A stretch of DNA of 64,000 nt from an uncultured Eubacteriales bacterium (GTDB taxonomy: Bacteria > Bacillota > Clostridia > Lachnospirales > Lachnospiraceae). Within the stretch, counting starts at the first letter, position 1. The number at the start of each line of letters is the position of its first letter. Positions 45,453-55,071 of the stretch are shown here, one piece after another. The DNA is taken from assembly GCA_900317515.1 (NCBI GenBank), contig ONHA01000003.1:1-64000 (forward strand), written 5' to 3'. Under the pieces are notes generated by a model. The model saw only the letters and a list, made by a program, of their open reading frames with translations. It searched no databases and was not told where the DNA came from. Both the position numbers and the translations under genes were made by a program.

Positions 45453-45502
45453 TGTAACATGCTTTGGCTTGCCAGGAAGCGGGGAAAGCCCCCGCCCTGT
45501 GA

Positions 45503-46366
45503 TCAGGCTTTGTCCTTGGAGCCGAAGACTTCGATCTTGTACTTGACCATGTCCGTGATGGCCTGTGTGCCGTCAGCGAGGAGCTTTCTCGGGTCAAAGC
45601 CTTTGCCCTTCTGATCCTTGCCGGCCTCGATGTAAGCGCGGGTAGCCTTCGCGAATGCGATCTGGCACTCGGTGTTGACGTTGATCTTCGCAACGCCGTT
45701 TCTGATGGCCTGCTGAACCATCTCATCCGGGATACCGGAACCGCCGTGAAGAACGAGCGGCATATCGCCTGTCTTGGCCTTGATTGCCTCGAGGACGTCG
45801 AAGCGGAGTCCCGGCCATCCTTCCGGATATACGCCGTGGATGTTGCCGATGCCGGCAGCAAGCATGGTTACGCCGAGGTCAGCGATCTTCTTGCACTCGT
45901 CCGGATCTGCGCACTCGCCCATGCCGACAACGCCGTCTTCTTCGCCGCCGATAGCACCGACTTCAGCTTCGATGGACATGCCGAGAGCCTTGCAGGCTGC
46001 AACGAGCTCGCGGGTCTTTGCTTCATTCTCTTCAAACGGAAGGGAAGAGCCGTCGAACATGATCGAGGAGAAACCTGCCTTGATGCACTTCTGGCAGCCG
46101 GCGTATGTGCCGTGGTCAAGATGCAGAGCGACCGGAACGGTGATGCCCTGGCTCTCGATCAGGTCCTTGACCAGGTCGGCGATCGTCTTGAAGCCGCCCA
46201 TGTACTTGCCAGCGCCTTCGGAAACCTGTACGATAACCGGAGCGTTGGACTCCTGAGCGCCCTTGAGGACTGCCTTTGTCCACTCAAGGTTGTTGAGGTT
46301 GAATGCGCCGATGGCATAGTGGCCGGCTACGGCCTTCTCGAGCATTTCCTGTGCAGAAACTAACAT
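45503..46366 (-). CDS. fba: Fructose-1,6-bisphosphate aldolase, class II
   Basis: Zinc-dependent glycolytic and gluconeogenic aldolase. LHLDHGT supplies zinc-binding histidine and catalytic residues; GGEEDGVVG, LVLHGGSGIP and KINVNTECQ are family signatures. 287 residues, typical of the short class IIA/B Gram-positive type. AAGGAGG lies seven bases before the ATG. Codon use is strongly biased, as expected of a highly expressed gene. Monocistronic. Confidence 0.97.
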   Translation of the reverse strand: MLVSAQEMLEKAVAGHYAIGAFNLNNLEWTKAVLKGAQESNAPVIVQVSEGAGKYMGGFKTIADLVKDLIESQGITVPVALHLDHGTYAGCQKCIKAGFSSIMFDGSSLPFEENEAKTRELVAACKALGMSIEAEVGAIGGEEDGVVGMGECADPDECKKIADLGVTMLAAGIGNIHGVYPEGWPGLRFDVLEAIKAKTGDMPLVLHGGSGIPDEMVQQAIRNGVAKINVNTECQIAFAKATRAYIEAGKDQKGKGFDPRKLLADGTQAITDMVKYKIEVFGSKDKA

Positions 46367-46470
46367 GATAATACCTCCTTATATCTTGTGCACTGTTCTG
46401 AGTGACATGCACTCTAATATATTATATAGTAAAAGTGCAAAAATTAAAAGACGATTTTATGCATTTTTTC

Positions 46471-46499
46471 CACAAAATTTGTTCATTTTGTGATAGACT
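46471..46499 (+). promoter_or_regulatory. SDR gene promoter with palindromic operator
   Basis: Extended -10 TGATAGACT (hexamer 46494-46499) and, just upstream over the -35 region, a perfect inverted repeat CACAAAAT-N6-ATTTTGTG (46471-46492). Confidence 0.55.
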
Positions 46500-46532
46500 G
46501 AAGGAAATTCACACGCTGGAAAGGATAAAACC

Positions 46533-47258
46533 ATGTCTTCTGTCATCATAACCGGCGCCTCGGGGGGAATCGGGCGCTCCGCCGCCCTCGCATTTGCCGC
46601 CCGCGGCTTCGATATCACCGCCGCCGGCTTCACTTCGGCCGATGCGCTCTCCTCCCTTGAACATGAAATCCGCGCCGTGGGATGCGGCATTCTGACCATG
46701 ACCGGGGACGTCTCGGACCCCGCTTTCATCGAAAAACTCACCGAAGAAACCGTCTCCGCCTTCGGCGGCATCGATGTCCTCGTGAACAATGCCGGCATCG
46801 CCCGCTACGGCCTCATTCAGGACATGACGCCGGAGGATTTCGACCGTATCATGGCGGTCAACGTGAAGAGCGTCTTTCTTGCGACGCGCTCGGTGATCCC
46901 GCATTTTCTGAAAAAGCAGAGTGGGTCCATCGTCAATGTCTCCTCGGTCTGGGGCATCGCCGGAGGGTCCACGGAAGTGCTCTACTCCGCCTCTAAGGGA
47001 GCAATCAACGCCTTCACGAAGGCTGCCGCCCGCGAGCTCGGTCCCTCCGGGATCCGCGTGAACGCCGCCGCGTTCGGGGCGATCGACACGAAGATGAACG
47101 CCCACCTCTCGGACGAGGACCGCTCCTTATTATATGAGGAGATCGCTCTCGGAAGGATGGGAACGCCGGAGGAGGCCGGGGAGTTCATTTTCGACCTTGC
47201 GGTGAATCACCCCTACCTGACCGGCCAGGTGATCACCTTCGACGGCGGCTGGATCTGA
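46533..47258 (+). CDS. Short-chain dehydrogenase/reductase (FabG-like)
   Basis: NAD(P)-dependent oxidoreductase with glycine motif TGASGGIGRS (residues 7-16), NNAGIA, catalytic Ser in NVSSVWG and the Tyr/Lys pair YSASKGA at about 152-156. 241 residues. It resembles FabG and the YmfI group, but no fatty-acid genes are nearby, so the substrate cannot be assigned. The gene has its own promoter and lies 97 bases before the HtrA-type protease gene. Confidence 0.88.
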   Translation: MSSVIITGASGGIGRSAALAFAARGFDITAAGFTSADALSSLEHEIRAVGCGILTMTGDVSDPAFIEKLTEETVSAFGGIDVLVNNAGIARYGLIQDMTPEDFDRIMAVNVKSVFLATRSVIPHFLKKQSGSIVNVSSVWGIAGGSTEVLYSASKGAINAFTKAAARELGPSGIRVNAAAFGAIDTKMNAHLSDEDRSLLYEEIALGRMGTPEEAGEFIFDLAVNHPYLTGQVITFDGGWI

Positions 47259-47355
47259 CATTTCTTCACAAAAGACGCAAAATTAAAACACAATTCCGAC
47301 ATACTTTTTGCAGAGAATAGAGCCATACAAAAAAGCAGTAAGGAGGCTTTAAGCT

Positions 47356-48672
47356 ATGGCAAATAGAAGTTTTCTCAAAAAGTTAGGCGTAACGGTATCT
47401 CTCGGCGCAGCATTCGGTCTCGTTGCGGCAGGCACCGCCATCTCGGTCGACACGCTGCAGAAAACGAGCGTTTCCTCTCCGGCCGCCGTCACCGCGGAGG
47501 CCGCCGATCAGGGGATCACCCTCACCGGCACGACACTCTCCGAGACGGACGATCCCGAGGTAAAGACGGCGGTCGATGAGGATACAGATAAAGACCTCTC
47601 CGTCGAGGAGATCGCCGAACTCGACATGCCCTCCCTCGTCGCCATCACCAACACGAGCGTGACGGAGCTTCAGGATTATTACGGCACATTCGGTTTCTTC
47701 ATGGGCGGCATGGGGAACGGACAGGGGCAGAGCTACGAATCGGTCAGCAAGGGCACCGGCGTCATCATCGGCGAGACCGATGATGCGATCCTGATCGCCA
47801 CAAACCAGCACGTGATCGCGGACGCAAATACCCTCTCCGTCGCTTTCGTCGACGAGACGGCGGCCGACGCGGTTGTTCTCGGCGAGAGCGCCGACACGGA
47901 CCTCGCCGTGATCTCGGTCAGCAAGGACAGCCTCAGTGAGGATACCCTGAACGCGATCCGCGTCGTCTCGATCGGCAGCTCCGATGCGCTTAAGATCGGC
48001 GAGCAGGTCGTCGCGATCGGCAATGCCCTGGGCTACGGCCAGTCCGTCTCCACCGGCATCGTGAGCGCCAAGAACCGTGTCCTCACGTCCTACGACGGCA
48101 GCACGGAAGGGACCGCGAACGGTCTCATTCAGACAGATGCAGCGATCAACCCGGGCAACTCCGGCGGCGCCCTCCTCAACATGCGGGGCGAGCTCATCGG
48201 CATCAATTCCGCCAAGTACGCGGACACCGAGGTTGAGGGTATGGGCTACGCGATCCCGATCGACGAGGCTCTGCCGATCCTCACGGCTCTGATCGACGGC
48301 GAGCCTGTCCCGGCAGCGGCTGAAGCAGAGGTTCCTTCCGCCGGCAACAGCGCCGTCCTCGGCATCACGGCCGCATCCGTATCTCCGGACTATTCCAATT
48401 ACTATGATATCCCGACCGGTGTCTACGTGAAGGAAGTCACGGCCGGTTCCGCTGCGGAAAATGCAGGAATCGAAGCCGGCGACATCATCACCGCGATCGA
48501 CGACGTAAAGGTTTCATCCGTGGATGAGCTCGTCTCTCTCCTCGCGAAGTACAAGCCCGGCGATACGATCAAGGTCACCCTCTCCCGCGAGTTCGAGACC
48601 GGCTACAGGTCCGGCACGACCACCGCGACGCTCGCGGCAAGCTCCGCGGAGCAGACCGGGTGGAAAGCATAA
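47356..48672 (+). CDS. HtrA/DegP-type serine protease with one PDZ domain
   Basis: Membrane-anchored extracytoplasmic quality-control protease. N-terminal helix (about 8-30), a low-complexity acidic linker, then a trypsin-like domain with catalytic His in TNQHVIA, Asp in TDLAVI and Ser in NPGNSGGAL, and one PDZ domain (about 330-425) containing VKEVTAGSAAENAGIEAGDII. A Gly/Met-rich loop (FFMGGMGNGQGQ) precedes the protease core. 438 residues. AAGGAGG lies nine bases before the ATG. Confidence 0.94.
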   Translation: MANRSFLKKLGVTVSLGAAFGLVAAGTAISVDTLQKTSVSSPAAVTAEAADQGITLTGTTLSETDDPEVKTAVDEDTDKDLSVEEIAELDMPSLVAITNTSVTELQDYYGTFGFFMGGMGNGQGQSYESVSKGTGVIIGETDDAILIATNQHVIADANTLSVAFVDETAADAVVLGESADTDLAVISVSKDSLSEDTLNAIRVVSIGSSDALKIGEQVVAIGNALGYGQSVSTGIVSAKNRVLTSYDGSTEGTANGLIQTDAAINPGNSGGALLNMRGELIGINSAKYADTEVEGMGYAIPIDEALPILTALIDGEPVPAAAEAEVPSAGNSAVLGITAASVSPDYSNYYDIPTGVYVKEVTAGSAAENAGIEAGDIITAIDDVKVSSVDELVSLLAKYKPGDTIKVTLSREFETGYRSGTTTATLAASSAEQTGWKA

Positions 48673-48696
48673 ATAGGAAAACCATTCCCTTCAAAA

Positions 48697-48735
48697 AATC
48701 CCCGGCAGGAAGCAAGAAGCTTCCGGCCGGGGATT
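48697..48735. terminator. Bidirectional terminator
   Basis: Long GC stem AATCCCCGGC...GCCGGGGATT with inner GGAAGC/GCTTCC pairing between the convergent protease and flavoprotein genes. Confidence 0.82.
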
Positions 48736-48751
48736 CCTTTATTATTTCTTA

Positions 48752-50956
48752 TTATTTGTCGCAGTAGGCCACCGCGCTCTCGCTCGCGATGCTGCCGAAG
48801 ACGACGATGTCCGCCACCGCGTTGCCGCCGATGCGGTTGCCGCCGTGGACGCCGCCCGTGACTTCGCCTGCCGCGAAGAGGCCCGGAATTGCATTTCCGT
48901 TGATGTCGATCACTTCCGCGGAGGTGTTGATCTTGACACCGCCCATCGTGTGGTGGATGCCCGGCGCAATCTTGATTGCGTAGTAAGGCGCGGTGCTGAG
49001 GTCATTTTCCATACCGGTCGTGCGGTCGAAATCCGGATCCTTCTGATCAGCCACATACTGATTCCACTTCGTGAGGGTGTCCGCAAGGGTCGCCGGATCG
49101 ACATCGATCTGCTTCGCCAGATCCTCGATCGTATCGCCCTGAACCGTGATGCCGGTGGAGACATACTTCTCGATGGCTTTCAGGCCGTCGCGCAGCTTCT
49201 GGTCGAAAATGATATACGCATAGCTGCCCGGCTGCGCCAGCTCGGCCGCGGAGACCGCGTCGCGGGTCAGCAGCTCGTTGGTGAAGCGCTTGCCCTCCTG
49301 GTTGACCAGGATCGCGCCGTCGCCGCGGACGCTCTCGGTGATCAGCATGCTGGTGCCCTGCTCAACCGTCGGATGCAGCTGGATCTGGTCGATGTCGACG
49401 AGATCCGCTCCGACCGCCTCCGCCATCAGGATGCCGTCGCCGGTGATGCCGGGTGCGCTGGTCGTGACCGTCCCCTTGAGGTCCGGCTTGTAGTGCACGA
49501 TCATGCCTTCGTTGTTGCCGAAGCCGCCGGTGGCCAGGATGACCGCCTTGGCGTGGATCGTGTAATATGTGTCCTTGCTCTCGGCCATGATGCCGACCGC
49601 GGCGCCGTCCAGCGTCATGATATCGGTCGCCTTCGTCTCGTACATCACCTTGATGCCCAGCTCGTCAATGTTCTTTCTGAACGCGGTGACAAGGTAAGCG
49701 CCGACGCCGGAGCCGTCCTCCGGAGCGTGGATACGCCTGTTGGTCGCACCGCCGGAGAAGGAGACCTTGGGAAGCGGTGCTCCGATGGAATCGAGCCAGT
49801 CAATAGCCTTTGCGGAGTACTCCGCCATGACGGTAACCAGGCTTCTGTCGTTGATGTCGTGGCCGCCCTTCATGGTATCCTCCACGAACTGCTCCACGGT
49901 GTCCTCAATACCCTGCTCCGCCTGATAATGGGTCTCGGCCGCGTTCATGCCGCCGGTCGCCTTGGTTGTGTTGCCGCCGACATAGGGCATCTTCTCCACG
50001 ATGATGACATCCTTGCCCGCCTGAGTCGCCTTGATGGCGGCTGTCATGCCGGCACCGCCCGCGCCGACGATGACGATATCGGTGGAGAGCTCCTCATAGG
50101 ACTTAAGGCCCTCTTCCTCCTCACCCGCTGCCGGGAATTTGGTAAGATCGGCCCCCGCCGCCACAAGCGCGTCGTTTAAGGCGCGGAAAATGGCATTGCT
50201 CGTCACCGTAGCGCCCGTAAGAGCGTCCACATTGGGGCTCTGGGCTTCCAGGATCCTGTCGTCAAGCATTTCCACGGCGAAGGTACCGATATTCTCCGTC
50301 TCGTGGCTGCCTTCGATCTGCACGTCGTCGATGGACTTCTCGGAAACCGTGACCGTCACGTCCACCTCACCGCCGAAGCCGGTGGAGCTGCCGGTGTAAG
50401 TGCCCGGGATAAAGAGGTTGTCGCCCTCCGCCTTCGGAGCCTCCATGGTCTCCATGCCGGAAGCCTTTCCGAGAGCCTGCGTCGCCGCATCCCTGACTGC
50501 CTGGGAGGTGAAGGTTGCGCCGGATACGCCGTCGATTTCGGCGCTCTGGGCATCCAGAAGCTGCTGCGCCAGTGTCGGGATGGCCTTTCCGCCGATATCC
50601 GGAGTCTCGGAGCTGCCGGTGATCTCGGCGTTCGTGATGCCGCCGGCATCTCCCACGGTCAGGGTAACCTCCACCGGGCCGCCGAAGCCGTTGGCCGAGC
50701 CCGTGTAGGTGCCGGCCGTAAACGTGCCTTCCGTGTCAGCGCTCACGCTCGCGTTGGTCGGTTCCGCCGGGGCCGCCGTAGCGGCGGCTTCCGCGGTGGG
50801 CGCACCTTCGCTGACCGTCGTTTCCGCGGCGGTTCCGGCTGCCTGTCCGGTCGCCTTCTTCGGCTCGGCGATCTCAAGGCCGGCGAGCAGGGCGATCATT
50901 ACAATGCCGGCGATCAGCCCCGTAAAAAAGCGTTTCTTTGTCAGTTCGTTTTTCAT
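48752..50956 (-). CDS. Extracellular FMN/FAD reductase (fumarate/urocanate reductase-like) with two FMN-binding domains
   Basis: 734-residue exported flavoprotein. N-terminal anchor (about 10-28), Ala/Thr-rich linker, two tandem FMN-binding domains each ending in a covalent-FMN threonine motif (DGVSGATFTS near 145-154 and DALTGATVTS near 243-252), then a FAD-binding reductase domain starting DIVIVGAGGAGMTAAIKA with VEKMPYVGGNT and C-terminal GNRIGGNAVADI. Such enzymes take electrons across the membrane to reduce fumarate-like acceptors. The exact acceptor is not determined by sequence. Single gene with its own terminator. Confidence 0.88.
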   Translation of the reverse strand: MKNELTKKRFFTGLIAGIVMIALLAGLEIAEPKKATGQAAGTAAETTVSEGAPTAEAAATAAPAEPTNASVSADTEGTFTAGTYTGSANGFGGPVEVTLTVGDAGGITNAEITGSSETPDIGGKAIPTLAQQLLDAQSAEIDGVSGATFTSQAVRDAATQALGKASGMETMEAPKAEGDNLFIPGTYTGSSTGFGGEVDVTVTVSEKSIDDVQIEGSHETENIGTFAVEMLDDRILEAQSPNVDALTGATVTSNAIFRALNDALVAAGADLTKFPAAGEEEEGLKSYEELSTDIVIVGAGGAGMTAAIKATQAGKDVIIVEKMPYVGGNTTKATGGMNAAETHYQAEQGIEDTVEQFVEDTMKGGHDINDRSLVTVMAEYSAKAIDWLDSIGAPLPKVSFSGGATNRRIHAPEDGSGVGAYLVTAFRKNIDELGIKVMYETKATDIMTLDGAAVGIMAESKDTYYTIHAKAVILATGGFGNNEGMIVHYKPDLKGTVTTSAPGITGDGILMAEAVGADLVDIDQIQLHPTVEQGTSMLITESVRGDGAILVNQEGKRFTNELLTRDAVSAAELAQPGSYAYIIFDQKLRDGLKAIEKYVSTGITVQGDTIEDLAKQIDVDPATLADTLTKWNQYVADQKDPDFDRTTGMENDLSTAPYYAIKIAPGIHHTMGGVKINTSAEVIDINGNAIPGLFAAGEVTGGVHGGNRIGGNAVADIVVFGSIASESAVAYCDK

Positions 50957-51016
50957 GTTTTACCTCTCAAGTCGCGTTTTTTGCATACAATCATGTTCAC
51001 ACATGCAATATGCGGG

Positions 51017-51077
51017 AAAAAGAGACGGCTCCCGTCCGGGATCTCCTTATGGAAATCCGGAACCGGAGAGCCGTCTC
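51017..51077 (-). terminator. Terminator after the PTS gene
   Basis: Long imperfect hairpin with GAGACGGCTC/GAGCCGTCTC-like outer stem and inner CCGG pairs, followed on the minus strand by TTTTT. It ends shortly after the PTS stop. Confidence 0.75.
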
Positions 51078-51090
51078 AAAGAGTCAGAAC

Positions 51091-52956
51091 TTATGCGTTG
51101 ACCTTCACATCGTTGAAGTCATCGGAGTTCGTGAGAAGGAATACGACCGTATCCGCATACCCCGCCTTCTTGATCTTGTCGATGTCGAAGTTCAGGAGCA
51201 GATCGCCCTTCTTGACGGTGTCGCCTTCAGCGACTGCCGGCTTGAAGCCGTCGCCGTTCATCTTGACGGTGTCGACGCCGACATGGATGAGAAGCTCAAG
51301 GCCGGACTCGGTGGAGATACCGATCGCGTGCTTGGACTCCGCAACCGTGGAGATCGTGCCGTCGCACGGAGCGACAACAACGCCGATTTCCGGGGTGATT
51401 CCGAGGCCAGCGCCGAGGACGCCAGAAGCGAAGGTTTCATCCGGGATGTCTTCCTGCTTGACAAGGGCGCCCTTGGACGGAGCGACGATCTTGTCATTGC
51501 CGACTTCGATGACGACCGGCTGTGCGTTCACATCGATGGCCGGCTTCGCCGGAGCGGCAGCTGCCTTCTTCGGCTCGTCCTCCTTGAAGATGACAGTCGT
51601 AATGAAGAATGCAAGGCCGCCGGAGATCGCGAGAACGATCGTGTAAAGCAGAGCGTTGTTGATGGTGAGGTAGCCCGGGATACCGGTGACGCCGTAAGCG
51701 GAAGCACCGATGCCCATGAATGCGGCAACCAGAGCGCCGGCAGCGCCGCCGATCATACCTGCGACGAACGGCTTCATGAAGCGCATGTTGACACCGAAGA
51801 TGGCCGGCTCAGTGATACCGAGCGCTGCGGACATGGAGGACGGGATCGCAACGGCCTTGGTCTTGTTATTCTTGGAGCGAAGGCCGACAGCAAGGCAGGC
51901 GCCGAACTGTGCGAAGTTCGCGGCGGATGCGATCGGCATCCAGGTGTTGAGGCCCTTGGAAGCCAGCATGCCGGCTTCGATGACGTTGTACATGTGATGG
52001 AGGCCCATGACGACAGTTGCCGGATAGAGCGCACCCATGATGCAGGAACCGATCGGGTTTGCAACCAGCTTCTCTGCGCCGGCGAGAACCATGGTCTCAA
52101 GCGTGGAGAAGATCGGGCCGATGATCGTGAAGGTGACAAGACCTGTCACGAGAACCGTGGTCAGCGGGGTGATGAAGAGGTCCAGCATCTCCGGAACGTG
52201 CTTGTGCAGCCAGCCCTCGATCTTACTCATAAAGAGTACCGCGAGCATGACCGGGATGACGTGGCCCTGATAACCCAGCTGGTTGATCTGGCCGAGCGTG
52301 TAGCTGTCGGTGATCTTAATGTGGCCGAACAGATACCATACATCATAGCCGTTGGCTGCGTTCCAGCCGTTGGTCAGTGCCGAGTGGATCATGAGAAGAC
52401 CGATAACGGCGCCGAGGAAAATGTTGCCGCCGAAGACGCGTGCTGCGGAGATCGCGACGATAACCGGCAGGTAAGCGAACGCGGTGTTGGCAACCATGTC
52501 GAGGAATGCGAACCAGTCGGAATCACCGAAGCCGAGACCCGGAATCTTAGCGAGAGCCTCAACGAGACCCATCATAAGACCGGACGCAACGATAGCCGGG
52601 AGGATCGGGACGAAGACGTCGCCGATGGGCTTTAAGAGGCGGATGTACCAGGGCTGCTTTGCGGCTGCCGCTGCCTTTGCCTCTTCCTTGGAAGCTGCTG
52701 CCACGCCCGTGATGTCAAGGAACTCGTCGTAAACTTTGTTGACCGTGCCCGTGCCGATGATGAGCTGGAGCTGTCCGTTGGACTCGAACATGCCCTTTAC
52801 GCCGTCGACGTTCTCAAGAGCTTCTTTGTTGACTTTGCTGTTGTCGGAGATAACAAGGCGAAGTCTGGTTGCGCAGTGCGCTGCGGACGCAACATTTGAG
52901 CCGCCGCCGATATTGTCGGCGATCTCCTGCGCGCACTTTCTGTAGTCAAGTGCCAT
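51091..52956 (-). CDS. PTS sugar enzyme IIBCA (sucrose/beta-glucoside type)
   Basis: Imports and phosphorylates a sugar. Domains in order: EIIB (residues 1-85) with phospho-cysteine in AAHCATRLRL, EIIC (about 110-460) with ten predicted helices, and a glucose-type EIIA (about 480-621) with active histidine in ELLIHVGVDT and SKHAIG. 621 residues. The EIIBC resembles the sucrose/trehalose group. It lies downstream of the amylosucrase-like gene, each with its own promoter and similar operator, so sucrose or a related disaccharide is the likely substrate. Confidence 0.9.
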   Translation of the reverse strand: MALDYRKCAQEIADNIGGGSNVASAAHCATRLRLVISDNSKVNKEALENVDGVKGMFESNGQLQLIIGTGTVNKVYDEFLDITGVAAASKEEAKAAAAAKQPWYIRLLKPIGDVFVPILPAIVASGLMMGLVEALAKIPGLGFGDSDWFAFLDMVANTAFAYLPVIVAISAARVFGGNIFLGAVIGLLMIHSALTNGWNAANGYDVWYLFGHIKITDSYTLGQINQLGYQGHVIPVMLAVLFMSKIEGWLHKHVPEMLDLFITPLTTVLVTGLVTFTIIGPIFSTLETMVLAGAEKLVANPIGSCIMGALYPATVVMGLHHMYNVIEAGMLASKGLNTWMPIASAANFAQFGACLAVGLRSKNNKTKAVAIPSSMSAALGITEPAIFGVNMRFMKPFVAGMIGGAAGALVAAFMGIGASAYGVTGIPGYLTINNALLYTIVLAISGGLAFFITTVIFKEDEPKKAAAAPAKPAIDVNAQPVVIEVGNDKIVAPSKGALVKQEDIPDETFASGVLGAGLGITPEIGVVVAPCDGTISTVAESKHAIGISTESGLELLIHVGVDTVKMNGDGFKPAVAEGDTVKKGDLLLNFDIDKIKKAGYADTVVFLLTNSDDFNDVKVNA

Positions 52957-53031
52957 AATAAAATCCCTCCTTCAATGGTTTCATTATTTTCAGCCCGGAC
53001 AGCTTCCCGGCCGGACTGTATTACCTTATTG

Positions 53032-53070
53032 ATTATACTGTACTCATGATGTTTTCACAAGCGCTTTTTC
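53032..53070 (-). promoter_or_regulatory. PTS promoter with cre/LacI-type site over the -35
   Basis: -35 TTGTGA (53055-53060), 17-base spacer, -10 TATAAT (53032-53037). The sequence AAAAAGCGCTTGTG overlaps the -35 and resembles a CcpA cre or a LacI-family operator. Confidence 0.68.
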
Positions 53071-53148
53071 AACAGTTTGACTTAATATTTATATATATTT
53101 TCTGTATTTCCGTCACTTTTCACAACCGTTACGGTTTATAAAGAGACG

Positions 53149-55008
53149 TCATACCTGTCCGCTGTAATTGTAATAGAGCCATGCGAAATCGTAGGCCGGC
53201 ACGCCGACCGCCTTCGCGGCCCTCTTCTCACCGGTCATGAGGTCGATGTAATCCTCCTCCTCGTTGATCCAGGCCGTCTGGTCATGCTCGGAGAAGTTGA
53301 AGAGCGCGATCAGCTTCTCCCCGTCCTTGTAGCGGCCGATGCCTAAGATGTGGTCATTCCAGGTCTCGATCGTCCAGGCGTCCGCGCTGCAGTCAAAGAG
53401 GTGGTATTTGCGGTGGATGGCCAGCAGCTTCTGGATCCCCTCGAAGATCTTCCCCTGACGGGTGGTCGTATCGTGGCGCTTTGCGACATCCTCCCAGTTC
53501 AGGTTCCCGCGGTGGATGTAGCGGGAGTCGTCCGCTTTCAGCGGATCGTCGTGATAGGTGTAGTCGTTCAGCTGGCCGATCTCGTCGCCGCTGTAGAGGA
53601 TCGGCAGGCCGGTCTGCGTGAAGAGGAACGCGTGCAGCATAAGGTCGAGCCTTATTGCCTGCTCCTCCTTCCACTCGGACTTCTCGTACTCGGCCGCCTC
53701 GATGCCGCAGAGAGAAGCCGTCGTGCCGCAAAGACGGGCATCACCGAGCCGCGGATCGTCGTTGTAGAGCTCGCCGCGGGAGTTGCTGCCCCAGTAAGCG
53801 CCCTTTAAGTAGTCGTTGATGTACTTCTTGTGGGCAACCTGCTCAATGCCGAACTTCGCCAGGAAATCAAAGTCAAGGCCCCAGCCGATATCGTCGTGGC
53901 AGCGGATGTAATTGAGGAAAATGAACTCCTTCGGCAGATTGAACACCGTGTCCATCTGGTGTTTAAGGAGCCGGACATCCCTGGTCGCGACCGTGCTCCA
54001 CATTGTGCACATGGTCGTCGCGTTGTAGAGCATCTGACATTCCGGCTTCTCGACCGTGCCGAAATAGGGAGCGAGCTTGGACGGCTCCATGACGACTTCG
54101 CCTAAGAGCAGCGTGCCCGGGCAGACAATGTCGGCCGCCATGTGCATGATGCGGACCAGCGTGTGGACCTGCGGGAGGTTCCGGCAGTTGGTGCCGAGCT
54201 CCTTCCAGATGTAGGGGACCGCGTCGAGGCGGATGATGTCGACGCCGCAGTTGCACATGAAGAGCATGTTGGCGGTCATGTCGTTGAAGACCACCGGGTT
54301 CTTGAAGTTAAGATCCCACTGGTACGGGTAGAACTGGGTCATGACGACCTTGCCGGCCTCCTCGCACCAGGTGAAGTTGCCCGGAGCCGTCGTCGGGAAC
54401 ACCTGCGGCACCGTCTTCTCGTACTCGTCCGGGATGGTCCAGTCGTCAAAGAAGAAATACCGGTCCTGGTACTCCTTCTCTCCCGCTCTCGCCCGCTTTG
54501 CCCATTCGTGATCCTCACTCGTGTGGTTCATGACGAAGTCGAGGCAGACGCTGATGCCCTTCTTATGGCACTTTCCGGCAAGTCGGGAAAGGTCCTTGAT
54601 GGTTCCGAGGGAGGGATCCACCTTGCGGAAATCGGCGACCGCGTAGCCGCCGTCGCTCTTCCCCTCGGTGACCTCCATGAGCGGCATCATGTGCAGGTAG
54701 TTGACGCCGCACTCCTTGATGTAATCGAGCTGCTTTTCAACGCCCTTGAGGTTCCCCGCGAAGCAGTTGACGTACATCTGCATGCCGAGCATGTCATTGG
54801 CCTTGTACCAGTCGGGATCCTTGGAGCGCTTTGCATCCCACTTCTTGAGAGTCGCCGAGCGCGCCGCGTAGTACTCGTGGAGCATCTCGCAGAAATAGTC
54901 AAATGCCTTCATATCATTGTGGTAAAGCTCTGCGTAAAGCCATTTCATCTCGTCGTAGGCAGCCTCAAGTCGTTTGGTAAACTCAGGCTCCCAGTTCTTG
55001 TCGATCAT
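53149..55008 (-). CDS. Amylosucrase-like GH13 enzyme
   Basis: Glycoside hydrolase family 13 enzyme, most like amylosucrase, which transfers glucose from sucrose to alpha-glucan. Catalytic regions: nucleophile Asp in DIIRLDAVPY, acid/base Glu in LLGEVVMEP, and HD pair in NYIRCHDDIGWG; region I is CLDFVMNHTSEDHEW. The extended all-helical N-terminus (about 1-85) is typical of amylosucrases. The ATG at 55008 follows AAGGAGG by five bases. 619 residues. It acts on unphosphorylated sugar, which fits poorly with the PTS gene beside it. Confidence 0.85.
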   Translation of the reverse strand: MIDKNWEPEFTKRLEAAYDEMKWLYAELYHNDMKAFDYFCEMLHEYYAARSATLKKWDAKRSKDPDWYKANDMLGMQMYVNCFAGNLKGVEKQLDYIKECGVNYLHMMPLMEVTEGKSDGGYAVADFRKVDPSLGTIKDLSRLAGKCHKKGISVCLDFVMNHTSEDHEWAKRARAGEKEYQDRYFFFDDWTIPDEYEKTVPQVFPTTAPGNFTWCEEAGKVVMTQFYPYQWDLNFKNPVVFNDMTANMLFMCNCGVDIIRLDAVPYIWKELGTNCRNLPQVHTLVRIMHMAADIVCPGTLLLGEVVMEPSKLAPYFGTVEKPECQMLYNATTMCTMWSTVATRDVRLLKHQMDTVFNLPKEFIFLNYIRCHDDIGWGLDFDFLAKFGIEQVAHKKYINDYLKGAYWGSNSRGELYNDDPRLGDARLCGTTASLCGIEAAEYEKSEWKEEQAIRLDLMLHAFLFTQTGLPILYSGDEIGQLNDYTYHDDPLKADDSRYIHRGNLNWEDVAKRHDTTTRQGKIFEGIQKLLAIHRKYHLFDCSADAWTIETWNDHILGIGRYKDGEKLIALFNFSEHDQTAWINEEEDYIDLMTGEKRAAKAVGVPAYDFAWLYYNYSGQV

Positions 55009-55071
55009 ACATACCTCCTTGGGATTTTCCATAAAAAATCCCGTTTCCTCTGGTGTTTTTGTTACACATCC

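Noticed and set aside
45385..45861. In-frame extension of the glutamine synthetase by 159 residues
   Set aside because: It would run through the fba terminator and the fba coding region; translation there has no homology.
46381..46440. GTGCAC/GTGCAT repeats in the fba leader as an operator
   Set aside because: The copies are irregularly spaced and differ; no convincing palindrome or direct repeat.
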